Source of the DNA: Ectothiorhodospiraceae bacterium
Lineage (GTDB): Bacteria > Pseudomonadota > Gammaproteobacteria > Nitrococcales > Aquisalimonadaceae
Assembly (NCBI GenBank): GCA_020831845.1
Contig: JAFIFV010000037.1
Location: forward strand, 1 to 64,000
DNA length: 64,000 nucleotides
Direction: 5' to 3'
Numbering within the stretch: the stretch's first letter is position 1; every line of letters begins with the position of its first letter. Shown here one piece after another: positions 18,669 to 26,867 of the stretch. The notes below the pieces were generated by a model, which saw only the letters and a list, made by a program, of their open reading frames with translations, did no database searches and had not been told where the DNA came from. Made by a program: the position numbers and the translations under genes.

Positions 18669-18938
18669 TCAGGCTTCGGCGGCAGGCTGCGCCTTGCGCG
18701 CCTGCTTGATCAACTGTTCCACGCGCTCGGAGGGCTGCGCACCCTGGCTCAGCCAGTGGTCCACGCGCTCCAGATCCAGGCGCAGCGGCTCGTTCTTGTC
18801 CTGACCGCCCGGCACCGGGTTGAAAAAGCCCAGTTTTTCGATGAAACGGCCATCGCGGGCGTTGCGGCTGTCGGTAACAACCACCTGATAGAACGGGCGT
18901 TTCTTGGCGCCACCACGTGCGAGACGAATGGTAACCAT
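18669..18938 (-). CDS. rpsP: Small ribosomal subunit protein bS16
   Basis: 89 residues beginning [20 protein letters not shown], the conserved S16 start, with [18 protein letters not shown] following. It is needed for 30S assembly. It is the first gene of the rpsP-rimM-trmD-rplS operon, read from the promoter at 19001-19028. Confidence 0.97.
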   Translation of the reverse strand: MVTIRLARGGAKKRPFYQVVVTDSRNARDGRFIEKLGFFNPVPGGQDKNEPLRLDLERVDHWLSQGAQPSERVEQLIKQARKAQPAAEA

Positions 18939-19000
18939 CGTGTTGAATATCCCCTGACGGTGTCCGGAAAGCGGCTTTCCGCTGATTCGGTGAACCGCGC

Positions 19001-19028
19001 ATTGTACTGAAAAAAGCCCAAATGTGAA
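19001..19028 (-). promoter_or_regulatory. Sigma-70 promoter of the rpsP operon
   Basis: On the minus strand -35 TTCACA (19028-19023) and -10 TACAAT (19006-19001) are 16 bases apart, each one mismatch from consensus. It starts 10 bases beyond the boxR stop. An AAAGCC/GGCTTT stem plus T-run over the boxR stop may end the preceding transcript. Confidence 0.65.
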
Positions 19029-19037
19029 GCATGGCTT

Positions 19038-19943
19038 TCAGGAACGCAGATACTCCTCGGCCATGCCGGCCAGCTCCTCCAGGCAGTCCTCGATGGAGCG
19101 ACCGCTGGTTTCCAGCATCGCGTTGGCGGTGCGGTAGTATGGTTCACGCTCTGCCAGAATCCGTCGCAGGTCTTCCATCGCCTCTTCGTTGTCGCCCGCC
19201 ATGGGGCGCAGGTCACCCTGCGAGATAACCCGGGACATATGGTCTTCCGGCACCGCCCGCACCCACACGGTGTGATAGCTGGCTCGCAGCAGTTGGAAGG
19301 TCTCCGGCTCGGAAACCAGGCTGCCGCCTGCTTCCACCACCGCCAGCGGATGGCTGTCGATGACCCGCTGAAGGGCCTGCCGCTCCAGCCGGCGATAGGC
19401 CTTCTGGCCGCCCAGCGAGAACAGCTCGCCAAGCTCCATGCCGCCCATCCGCTCGACCATCTCGCCAAGGCGGATGAACGGCACGTTGAAGCGGGCAGCG
19501 AGGCGCGCGCCCAGCGTCGACTTGCCGGCGCCGCGCAGCCCGATCAGGGCGATGCCCCGGCATGGGCCCTGGTGGCGCGAGAAATGCTTGCTGAGCAGTT
19601 CGTAGGCCTCCTGCTCCTGGTCCGGGGACAAGCGCTGCAGCATTTCCACCAGCGGCGTCAACCGCAACCCCGGTTCGCTGCGCCCCGGGAGCAGCTCGCG
19701 GAAGTCCACATCCATGGCGTAGGCAATACGCAGCAACACGGCGATGGAGGGGTTGGCCGCACCGCTCTCCAGTTGCGCCAGGTAGCGTTCAGAGATATCC
19801 GAATGCCGCGAGAGATCCTTGCGCGTCATGCCGCGCCGCGCACGCAAAGCCCGCACGCGCTCACTGACCAGCGCGAGCTGGCGATCGATATCCTCGCTCC
19901 ATTCCCGTTCCGGCCTCGCAGCCCCGCTGGCTGACCTTGCCAT
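19038..19943 (-). CDS. boxR: BoxR/BzdR-type transcriptional regulator, HTH plus shikimate-kinase-like domain
   Basis: 301 residues. An XRE-type helix-turn-helix occupies about 20-85 (MTRKDLSRHSDISERYLAQL). A linker leads to a shikimate-kinase-like fold with P-loop GLRGAGKSTLGARL at about 135-147. This two-domain design is that of BzdR and BoxR, repressors of benzoate catabolism that bind benzoyl-CoA through the kinase-like domain; it is not a biosynthetic AroK. ATG 19943 has GGGAG eight bases upstream. It lies 70 bases after livF and is probably the last gene of that operon, near the box genes it should control. Confidence 0.88.
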   Translation of the reverse strand: MARSASGAARPEREWSEDIDRQLALVSERVRALRARRGMTRKDLSRHSDISERYLAQLESGAANPSIAVLLRIAYAMDVDFRELLPGRSEPGLRLTPLVEMLQRLSPDQEQEAYELLSKHFSRHQGPCRGIALIGLRGAGKSTLGARLAARFNVPFIRLGEMVERMGGMELGELFSLGGQKAYRRLERQALQRVIDSHPLAVVEAGGSLVSEPETFQLLRASYHTVWVRAVPEDHMSRVISQGDLRPMAGDNEEAMEDLRRILAEREPYYRTANAMLETSGRSIEDCLEELAGMAEEYLRS

Positions 19944-20013
19944 GTTGTTTGCTCCCGCCTGTCCCGACGCAGTCCGCACGGCGTGCAAGTGTAGGGAAAC
20001 GCGCCGCAGGACG

Positions 20014-20781
20014 CTACAGGCCGATATGGGTCTGCAGCAGCTCCGGCTGTTTCCTCAGCGATTCACTGGGGCCGTCGAACACCAGTTCGCCCTTGACCAT
20101 GATCATGCTGCGATCACAGAGATCGATCAGCACATTGACGTTCTTGTCCACCACCAGCGTGGCAATGCCCGTTTCCTTGATACCGCGGATCACCGTCCAG
20201 ATCTCCTTGCGGATCAGGGGCGCCAGCCCCTCGGTGGCCTCGTCCAGGATCAGCAGTTCCGGGTTGGTCATCAAGGCACGGCCGATAGCCAGCATCTGCT
20301 GCTCACCGCCGGAGAGATTGGCGGACATGTGGTTGATGCGCTCGGCGATCCGCGGGAAAACCGACAGTACCCTGTCCAGGTCCCAGTCGCGGCGGCCGTC
20401 CGGACCCGGCCGCGCCGCCATCACCAGGCTTTCCCGCACCGACAGGTTGGGGAACATGCCGCGCCCCTCCGGCACGTAGCCGATACCCTGGCGGATGATG
20501 GCGTGGGTTTCCGCTCGCGTCATATCCTGGCCCATGATGCGCACGGTGCCACTGCGCGGCCGTGTCAGACCAAGGATGGACCGCAGGGTCGTGGTCTTGC
20601 CCATGCCGTTGCGGCCCATCAGGCAAACCGTTTCACCCCGCTGCACGGTCAGGTTCACGCCATGCAGCACATGGGAATCGCCGTAGTAGGTGTGCAGTTC
20701 CGATGCCTCGACGATGCGCTCGCCGGTGGTCGCAGTCTGTGGTGCCATCGGTTCCGTCATCTGTTCCCGCGGGACTGCCAT
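20014..20781 (-). CDS. livF: ABC transporter ATPase, branched-chain amino acid/aromatic acid type (LivF-like)
   Basis: 255 residues. It has Walker A GRNGMGKTT at about 57-65, signature LSGGEQQM, Walker B LLILDEATEGLAP and an H-loop position replaced by VVDKN, where LivF proteins usually have a VEQN-type sequence. It pairs with LivG to power the importer. The ATG overlaps the livG stop by one base. The box context suggests benzoate or a related acid as cargo rather than leucine; this is inference. A short extra N-terminus (about 20 residues) precedes the usual start region. Confidence 0.88.
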   Translation of the reverse strand: MAVPREQMTEPMAPQTATTGERIVEASELHTYYGDSHVLHGVNLTVQRGETVCLMGRNGMGKTTTLRSILGLTRPRSGTVRIMGQDMTRAETHAIIRQGIGYVPEGRGMFPNLSVRESLVMAARPGPDGRRDWDLDRVLSVFPRIAERINHMSANLSGGEQQMLAIGRALMTNPELLILDEATEGLAPLIRKEIWTVIRGIKETGIATLVVDKNVNVLIDLCDRSMIMVKGELVFDGPSESLRKQPELLQTHIGL

Positions 20782-21539
20782 CAGTATGCCTCCTCTCCGT
20801 CGCCCAGGTAGGCCTCCTGCACCGCCGGGTCGCTGCGGACCTGATCCAGCGGCCCGCTGGCCAGCACCTCGCCATTGACCATGACCGTCAGCGTGTCGGC
20901 AATACTGAACACAGCGTCCATATCGTGCTCCACCAGGACCAGCGGATAATCCGTGGTCAGGCGCCTCAGCAGGCTCACCAGCCGATGGGATTCCTCCTGG
21001 CCCATGCCGGCCATGGGTTCGTCGAGCACCAGGAAATCGGGTTCGGTGGCCAGCACCATGCCGATCTCCAACTGCCGCTGCTCACCATGACTGATCGCGC
21101 TGGCCGGTGTGTCGGCACGATGACTGAGGCCGCACAGCTCGAGCCCCTTCTCCGCCAGAGTCCGGACCCGCTGATACCGGCTGGCGGGCAGAAAGAAGCG
21201 GAAGGAATTGCCGAGCCTGGACTGCGCGGCCAGCCAGCAGTTCTCCCGGCAGGTGAAGCTGGGAAAGATATTGGTGCGCTGAAAGCTGCGGCCGATGCCG
21301 ATCTGGGAGATGCGGTTCGGCGGCATGCCGGTAATATCCCGCCCGCGGAACAGGATCTGGCCTTCCGACGGCGGCAGGTGACCGGTGAGCATGTTCACCA
21401 TGGTGCTCTTGCCGGCCCCGTTCGGGCCGATGATGGCATGCACCTCGCGCTGCCCCACGGTGATCGAAACGTCCTTGACGGCGGTGAGCCCGCCGAAGCG
21501 CTTGGTGAGGTGATCGGTACGCAGAACCGTATCAGTCAT
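20781..21539 (-). CDS. livG: ABC transporter ATPase, LivG-like
   Basis: 252 residues. Walker A is GPNGAGKSTMVNMLTG (about 38-53), the signature-like ISHGEQRQLEIGM follows, and Walker B is FLVLDEPMAGMG with H-loop VEHDMDAVF. It is the second nucleotide-binding subunit of the importer. It overlaps livM by eight bases and livF by one, so the three are translationally coupled. Cargo is inferred from the neighbouring box genes. Confidence 0.9.
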   Translation of the reverse strand: MTDTVLRTDHLTKRFGGLTAVKDVSITVGQREVHAIIGPNGAGKSTMVNMLTGHLPPSEGQILFRGRDITGMPPNRISQIGIGRSFQRTNIFPSFTCRENCWLAAQSRLGNSFRFFLPASRYQRVRTLAEKGLELCGLSHRADTPASAISHGEQRQLEIGMVLATEPDFLVLDEPMAGMGQEESHRLVSLLRRLTTDYPLVLVEHDMDAVFSIADTLTVMVNGEVLASGPLDQVRSDPAVQEAYLGDGEEAY

Positions 21540-22578
21540 GTTTCACCTCCATAGGACGCCCCGCCGCAGTCTCCTCGCGCTGCACCTTTTGCGAGGGTCG
21601 GCGCTCCAGCTTGTCGGCCACCCACATCACCCCGCCGGCAATGCCCTTGGGCAGCACCAGCACCATCAGAATGACCACCACCCCCATGGGCAGCTCCCAG
21701 TATCGCGTCATGCTGGAGAACCAGTAGTGCAGCCCCTCGAAGGCGAACGCACCCAGTATGGGCCCCCACAAGGTTCCGAGACCACCCAGGATGACCATGA
21801 TCAACACCTCCGCCGAGAGGTGCCAGTTCACCTGGCTGGGATCGATGAACTGATACTGGGTGGCCGACAGCACGCCCGCGAACCCCGCCAGCGTACCGCC
21901 GATGACAAAGGCCACCAGCTTGTAGTAGAGGGGGTTGTAGCCCATGGCGCGCACGCGCTCCTCGTTCTCCTTGATGCCGAACAGTACGCGACCGAAAGGC
22001 GCCCGCAGCATGGTGCGCAACAGCAGATAGACCAGCAGCAGGGAAACCAGGGTGACGTAGAACAGCGTGACACGGTCGCTGAGATTCAGCAGCTCCCGGC
22101 CGAACAACTCCACGGTCGGAGCACCGAACAGGTAGGTGCCGTCCGAGCCGCCGGCGAAGTCGGAATCGTGGAAGATGTAGTAGATCATCTGCGAGAAGGC
22201 GATGGTGGCCATGATGAAGAAGATGCCGTGGGTACGGATGATCAGCACCCCCATCACCAGCGCCGCCAGGGCGGCGGCGAGCACCGCGGCAGGCAGCAGG
22301 ATCCAGATGCTGCCGGCATCCCATTCCGGAGCCACCATGACCATGGTGTAGCCAGCCAGCCCGAAGAAGGCGGCATGGGCGATACTGACCATGCCGGTGA
22401 CCCCCACCAGCAGATCCAGGCTCACTGCCATGATGGCCAGGATCATCACCGAAGTGAGCTTCTGCAGCCAGTAGTCATAGCGATCTCCCACCAGCATTTC
22501 ACCGAACACCGGGTAGAAGGCCAGCAGCACCGTCAGGGCCAGCAGGAAAACTTGTACCGAACGTGGCAAGGATCTCAT
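21532..22578 (-). CDS. livM: ABC transporter permease, LivM-like
   Basis: 348 residues, about nine hydrophobic segments. The family signature SIAHAAFFGLAGYT lies near residue 65 and the cytoplasmic coupling region (FGRVLFGIKENEERVRAMGYN) at about 195-215. It forms the inner-membrane channel with LivH. The C-terminal cytoplasmic tail (DKLERRPSQKVQREE) is longer than usual. The start is 21 bases after livH. Confidence 0.9.
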   Translation of the reverse strand: MRSLPRSVQVFLLALTVLLAFYPVFGEMLVGDRYDYWLQKLTSVMILAIMAVSLDLLVGVTGMVSIAHAAFFGLAGYTMVMVAPEWDAGSIWILLPAAVLAAALAALVMGVLIIRTHGIFFIMATIAFSQMIYYIFHDSDFAGGSDGTYLFGAPTVELFGRELLNLSDRVTLFYVTLVSLLLVYLLLRTMLRAPFGRVLFGIKENEERVRAMGYNPLYYKLVAFVIGGTLAGFAGVLSATQYQFIDPSQVNWHLSAEVLIMVILGGLGTLWGPILGAFAFEGLHYWFSSMTRYWELPMGVVVILMVLVLPKGIAGGVMWVADKLERRPSQKVQREETAAGRPMEVKHD

Positions 22579-22599
22579 TGCATCGATTCTCCCGGGCCC

Positions 22600-23460
22600 T
22601 CAGGCGAACAGGCCGCGCGGTTTCCAGAGCAGCACGGCGGCCATCAGCGCGTAGACCGCGGCGCCGGCGAACTGCGGTACCAGTACGGTGCCCCAGGTGT
22701 ACACCAGGCCCACCATCAGTGCGCCCAGGAAGGCACCCTTGATCGAGCCAAGGCCCCCGATCACCACCACCACGAAGCAGATAATGAGGATGCTGTTGCC
22801 CATGCCGGGGTACACCGAGCTGATCGGCGCCGCAATCATGCCGGCGAAGGCGGTGAGCCCTGCCCCGGCGGCAAACACCAGCGTGTACACCCATCGGATA
22901 TTGATGCCCAGCGCTGAAACCATTTCGCGGTTGCTGGCGCCCCCGCGCACGATCATGCCCAGGCGGGTTTTCTGGATCAGCAGGAACATGCCGACAGCGA
23001 TCGCCAGGCAGACTCCGGAGACGAACAGCCGGTAGGTGGGGTACGCCAGGTTCTCGGTCAGCATGATGCCGCCGCGCAGCGCATCCGGTATGGGCACGCC
23101 GTGCACGTCGTTACCCCAGATGATGCTCTGCATGGCATCGAAGATCAGGATCAGCCCGAAGGTCAGCAGCACCTGGTCCAGGTGATCCCGGTCGTACAGC
23201 CGCTGGATCAGAAAGCGCTCGATCACGATACCCAGCACAATCGCGATGGGCAGACCCAACAGGATCGACAGGAACAGGTTCCCGGTGTACGAGGAGATCC
23301 AGAACGCCAGGTACGCACCAACCATGTACAAGGAACCATGCGCGAGATTGATGATGTGCATGATCCCGAAGATCAGCGTGAGACCGCTGGCAATCAGGAA
23401 CAACAGCAGACCATATTGAACGCCGTTCATGGTCTGGATCAGGAATAGCGACAGATCCAT
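22600..23460 (-). CDS. livH: ABC transporter permease, LivH-like
   Basis: 286 residues, about eight membrane segments. It starts MDLSLFLIQTMNGVQYGLLL and carries IMHIINLAHGSLYMVGAYLA, the conserved LivH motif. It is the second channel subunit. It is separated from the binding-protein gene livK by 97 bases that contain a strong hairpin, which should lower its expression relative to livK. Confidence 0.9.
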   Translation of the reverse strand: MDLSLFLIQTMNGVQYGLLLFLIASGLTLIFGIMHIINLAHGSLYMVGAYLAFWISSYTGNLFLSILLGLPIAIVLGIVIERFLIQRLYDRDHLDQVLLTFGLILIFDAMQSIIWGNDVHGVPIPDALRGGIMLTENLAYPTYRLFVSGVCLAIAVGMFLLIQKTRLGMIVRGGASNREMVSALGINIRWVYTLVFAAGAGLTAFAGMIAAPISSVYPGMGNSILIICFVVVVIGGLGSIKGAFLGALMVGLVYTWGTVLVPQFAGAAVYALMAAVLLWKPRGLFA

Positions 23461-23516
23461 GGGCTCACCAGCCGCCGAAGCGAATCGTTAGAATGCGTGA
23501 AACGGGTAGGTAAAGC

Positions 23517-23548
23517 GCCCACCCTGCCGGCACGCCGGCAGGGTGGGC
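23517..23548. terminator. Strong intercistronic hairpin between livK and livH
   Basis: A 15-base perfect inverted repeat (GCCCACCCTGCCGGC, 23517-23531, and 23534-23548) with only two bases between arms. It has no T-run, so partial termination or protection of the livK 3' end, as at malE-malF, is more likely than full termination. Confidence 0.7.
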
Positions 23549-23557
23549 CACGTCACG

Positions 23558-24751
23558 CTAGTTGACGTCTCTCATGGCGCAGCCGGTGCCCGGATCCTCC
23601 AGCATCTCGTAGGCTGTGCCGATGACGACATTCTCGCCGTTCTGCACTTCGCGGAGATACATGTTCTGGATCGGATTGTGCGAGCGCGACATGGTTATCG
23701 GCCCGCGCGGACTGCTCAACTCGACATTGCGCATGGCGTGGATCAGATCATCCCGGGACTTGGTTCCCGCCTGATTGACACCTTCGATCAGCAATTTCGC
23801 GGCATCGTAGCCCTGTACGGCGTAGATATCGGGATACTTGCCGTATTCATCGTGGAACGCCTGGCGGAATGCCTGATTCTCTTCGGTATCCAGCGCTTCG
23901 GAGTAGTGCAGCGCGCTCAGCACCCCCTCGGCAGCTTCACCCTGCGCCTGCAGCGTGCCTTCGGTAATGAACCCGGCGCCGATCAGCGGCACCCGATCCT
24001 TGAGGCCGGCGGCCGCATAATCGCGCACGAACTGCACGGCACCACCGCCGGCAAAGAACACGTACACCGCATCAGGCTGCATGGAGGCGATCTCGGTGAG
24101 CTGGGCCTGGAATTCCACTTCCGGGAACGGCACGTAGAATTCGCGGGTCACCGTGCCGCCCAGTTCCTCGAAGGCTTCCTTGAAACCGGCAACCGACTCC
24201 TGTCCGGCGCCGTAACGCCAGGCCATGGTCACCACGTTGCGGTAGCCGCGCTCATAGGCCGCATGCCCCATGGCGTAACCGGGTTGCCAGTTGGAGAACG
24301 ACGTGCGGAAGATGTTGGGTCCGCAGAGCTGGCGGGTGGCGGCATCCAGACCGGCATTGGGAATGATCAGGATAGTGCCCTGCTGGCGGGCCACCCGCAC
24401 CATGGCCATGGCCACGCCGGAGTGCACCGTTCCCACGACCACGTCCACGTTCTCCCCGGAGACCAGTTGCTGCATGTTGCGGGTGGCCCGACCGGCATTG
24501 GATTCGTCGTCCAGGGTGACGATCTCGACGTCGTAATCGCCGATCTTGCCTCCGTTTTCCTTCAGCGCCAGATTGAAGCCATCGGTGATCATTTCGCCGA
24601 GCTGCGCGAACGTCCCCGAATACGGCAGCATGTAACCGATCTTGATGGTATCGGCAGCCGCCTGGCTCAGCGGTAGCATGGTGGCCGCAGCCATGCTGGC
24701 GCCGACCGCCAGCTTGCGCACAAACGCGCCGGGATGCTTGAAGACGGACAT
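23558..24751 (-). CDS. livK: Periplasmic substrate-binding protein, LivK-like
   Basis: 397 residues. An N-terminal signal peptide (through about residue 32, LPLSQAAA) is followed by the Peripla_BP_6 fold, starting TIKIGYMLPYSGTFAQLGE. Such proteins deliver branched-chain amino acids, amides or aromatic acids to LivHMGF. Position beside box genes and boxR favours benzoate or a relative. It is the first gene of livKHMGF-boxR, with its promoter in the 320 bases upstream. Confidence 0.88.
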   Translation of the reverse strand: MSVFKHPGAFVRKLAVGASMAAATMLPLSQAAADTIKIGYMLPYSGTFAQLGEMITDGFNLALKENGGKIGDYDVEIVTLDDESNAGRATRNMQQLVSGENVDVVVGTVHSGVAMAMVRVARQQGTILIIPNAGLDAATRQLCGPNIFRTSFSNWQPGYAMGHAAYERGYRNVVTMAWRYGAGQESVAGFKEAFEELGGTVTREFYVPFPEVEFQAQLTEIASMQPDAVYVFFAGGGAVQFVRDYAAAGLKDRVPLIGAGFITEGTLQAQGEAAEGVLSALHYSEALDTEENQAFRQAFHDEYGKYPDIYAVQGYDAAKLLIEGVNQAGTKSRDDLIHAMRNVELSSPRGPITMSRSHNPIQNMYLREVQNGENVVIGTAYEMLEDPGTGCAMRDVN

Positions 24752-25071
24752 GGGATCTCCTCCGTACGACTCTTCTGTTGTGTTATCCGAAGCGCTCCGG
24801 CAAGCCCTCTTTCTATTGGACGGCGAGGGTTTTCTGCACGGGCACCAATGAATTATAATTCATTATCATTGAGATTAAAGCGAAATCTCCTCAGCAGCAC
24901 AAGGCATTATATTTCTTCTCTCCCTGCCGACGCACCCCCCTGCCCGTTAGCGGTTCCAGAATACACGCAAACGGCCAGCCGGCACCGCTGGCAACACCTG
25001 ATCAACGCTACAAACGACTGGGTTATTCAGAAACCCACTGAAACGAATAACCATAATAAAATTCCTGAATA
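24752..25071. other. livK upstream region, no gene
   Basis: 320 bases between the end of the box operon and livK. They contain the livK ribosome site, the 18-bp palindrome at 24847-24864 with a TATAAT on the minus strand, and an 8-bp inverted repeat GGTTATTC/GAATAACC (25021-25028, 25045-25052) just after the thioesterase gene, which may end the box transcript. Confidence 0.6.
24847..24864 (-). promoter_or_regulatory. Palindromic operator over the livK -10
   Basis: AATGAATTATAATTCATT is a perfect 18-bp palindrome that contains, on the minus strand, the consensus -10 hexamer TATAAT (24857-24852). The -35 is weak. A repressor site over the livK promoter is inferred; which regulator binds is unknown. 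Confidence 0.55.
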
Positions 25072-25560
25072 TCAGCCGGCCACCGCCCCGCTCAGCGCTG
25101 CGCAGGCATCCACATAGCGCTGGATGATCTGCCGACGCTCCTCCGGCCATGGCAGCGAACGCATGCGGGTGCCGTCATTGGTGGAGTGCACGCACACATA
25201 GCGCCCCTCGAACACGGGCACACCGTCAGAGCGGCTGCCCACGGTCCGGAATGTCAGTGACGATGTCCCCAGCTTCTCCACCAGCACCATGACTTCCAGC
25301 ACGTCACCCGGCATCAGCGAACTGCTGATATCCATGCTCACATGCACGAAGGGTGTGCCAACCTGGTGGTCACGGTTCATGACCACCCAGTCCACGCCGT
25401 AGACCTCGCGAAACCAGACATCAAGCGCGCACAACCCCCAGTCCGGGAAGTTGGCGGTGTATGCGATGCGCGCGGCATCGGTATCCGCCCAGGCGATACG
25501 CCGCCGGTAGACTAGTGGCGGCCCCATCACCACATCGTTCAGCTCAGTAGGTTTCGACAT
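25072..25560 (-). CDS. Acyl-CoA thioesterase of the 4-hydroxybenzoyl-CoA thioesterase family, box-associated
   Basis: 162 residues, hotdog fold. [19 protein letters not shown] carries the Asp-containing active-site motif of 4HBT enzymes, and [18 protein letters not shown] follows. A likely role is release of benzoate from benzoyl-CoA or of a stalled CoA intermediate to recycle CoA. It is the last gene of boxCBA-thioesterase; its start overlaps the boxA stop by 17 bases, so translation is coupled. Substrate is inferred from context only. Confidence 0.75.
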   Translation of the reverse strand: MSKPTELNDVVMGPPLVYRRRIAWADTDAARIAYTANFPDWGLCALDVWFREVYGVDWVVMNRDHQVGTPFVHVSMDISSSLMPGDVLEVMVLVEKLGTSSLTFRTVGSRSDGVPVFEGRYVCVHSTNDGTRMRSLPWPEERRQIIQRYVDACAALSGAVAG

Positions 25561-26791
25561 GGAAGCGACCGCTTTCCCGCATCGTCGAGGCCAGCACGGT
25601 CCAGTCCAGGCCGTGCTCGCTGCAAATGGCCTCCAGCGCCTCCTTGACGCCGTCCTCCATGCCCTTCAGTCCGCAGATGTACAGATAGGTGTTCTCATCC
25701 GGCAGCAACGCCGCCACATCCGTGCTGCGCAGGCGCATGCGGTCCTGCACGTATTCCCTGGGCTGTTCAGGGACCCTTGAGAACGCCAGGTTTATGTCGA
25801 TAAAACGCTCGGGCAGCTTGCGCAGAGGGCCAAAATACGGCAGCTCCTGCGGGGTGCGGGCGCCGAAGAACAGCATCAGCTTTCCGGGCGCATCCGCCAT
25901 GCGCCGGCGCCGGCGCTCGGTCATCGCCCGGAACGGCGCCGAACCGGTGCCGGTGCAGACCATGATGATGTTGGCCTCGGGATGATTGGGCATCAGGAAG
26001 GTGTTGCCGAACGGGCCTGTCACCTTGACCTCATCGCCCTTCTGGAGATCGCAGATATAGTTGGAGGCCACCCCCGGAAAACGCTGGCCGTCCGCCTCGG
26101 TGATCTCCCGTTTGACGGTCAGAGCCACGTTGTTGTGGTTCGGCCGTTCGCCGTCCCTGGGGCTTGCTACGGAGTACAGCCGCACATGATGCGGCCGACC
26201 CCTGGCATCCTCGCCGGGAGGAATGATGCCGATACTCTGCCCTTCCAGCACCGGGAACGCCTGACTGCCGAAATCCAGCACCACATGATGGATGTCCGAA
26301 CCCGCCTGGCTTTCGGTGATGCGATAGTTGCCCACCACACGGGCCACGGCCGGCGCGTCCCGCGTGTAAACGTTGATGTAGGGGTGGGCCGCGGAAGGCG
26401 GCGGCACAGCCTTGCCGCCCTGCCCCGCCCTGGCACGCTGCAGGATCTCGTCCACTTCGTCGGGATCGGAACCGGACCTGACACCACCGGCATCGTTGGC
26501 CGCGTCGCCGCTGGCTTCCGCCAGTTCCTCGTCGGTGTACTCGGCCTCCTCGGGCAGTTCGTCCCACTCGAACTGCTCTTCAATCCCGTAGGCGGCTTTC
26601 ACCATGCGCCAGCTGTCGATGGCCCCGGTCGGGCACGGGGAGATGCAGTCCATGCAGTAGTTGCAGATATCCGGGTCCACGACGTAGTTGTCTTCGTTGT
26701 GGGTCACCGCATCGATCGGACAGGTCTCCTCGCAGGTGTTGCAACGGATGCACACCTCGGGATCAATCAGATGCTGGCGTTTCAGGGCCAT
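25544..26791 (-). CDS. boxA: Benzoyl-CoA 2,3-epoxidase reductase component
   Basis: 415 residues. The N-terminus has two 4Fe-4S ferredoxin motifs, [12 protein letters not shown] (about 15-26) and [12 protein letters not shown] (about 43-54). An acidic linker (about 70-130) leads to a ferredoxin-NADP reductase-like FAD domain with [11 protein letters not shown] and the NADPH-binding [13 protein letters not shown]. BoxA passes electrons from NADPH to the diiron oxygenase BoxB. It lies 76 bases after boxB, with a hairpin between. Confidence 0.95.
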   Translation of the reverse strand: MALKRQHLIDPEVCIRCNTCEETCPIDAVTHNEDNYVVDPDICNYCMDCISPCPTGAIDSWRMVKAAYGIEEQFEWDELPEEAEYTDEELAEASGDAANDAGGVRSGSDPDEVDEILQRARAGQGGKAVPPPSAAHPYINVYTRDAPAVARVVGNYRITESQAGSDIHHVVLDFGSQAFPVLEGQSIGIIPPGEDARGRPHHVRLYSVASPRDGERPNHNNVALTVKREITEADGQRFPGVASNYICDLQKGDEVKVTGPFGNTFLMPNHPEANIIMVCTGTGSAPFRAMTERRRRRMADAPGKLMLFFGARTPQELPYFGPLRKLPERFIDINLAFSRVPEQPREYVQDRMRLRSTDVAALLPDENTYLYICGLKGMEDGVKEALEAICSEHGLDWTVLASTMRESGRFHVETY

Positions 26792-26827
26792 GGATCCTCC
26801 ACGCAGCCGGGGCTGCTACGGTACGGC

Positions 26828-26854
26828 GAACCCGGGCCGGCCAGACCCGGGTTC
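26828..26854. other. Hairpin between boxB and boxA
   Basis: Perfect 9-bp arms GAACCCGGG (26828-26836) and CCCGGGTTC (26846-26854). It may tune the ratio of oxygenase to reductase by partial termination or 3' protection. Confidence 0.5.
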
Positions 26855-26867
26855 TGTTCGGTCACAC

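Noticed and set aside
19038-19943. Biosynthetic shikimate kinase AroK
   Set aside because: Fused N-terminal HTH and aromatic-catabolism context identify a BoxR-type regulator.
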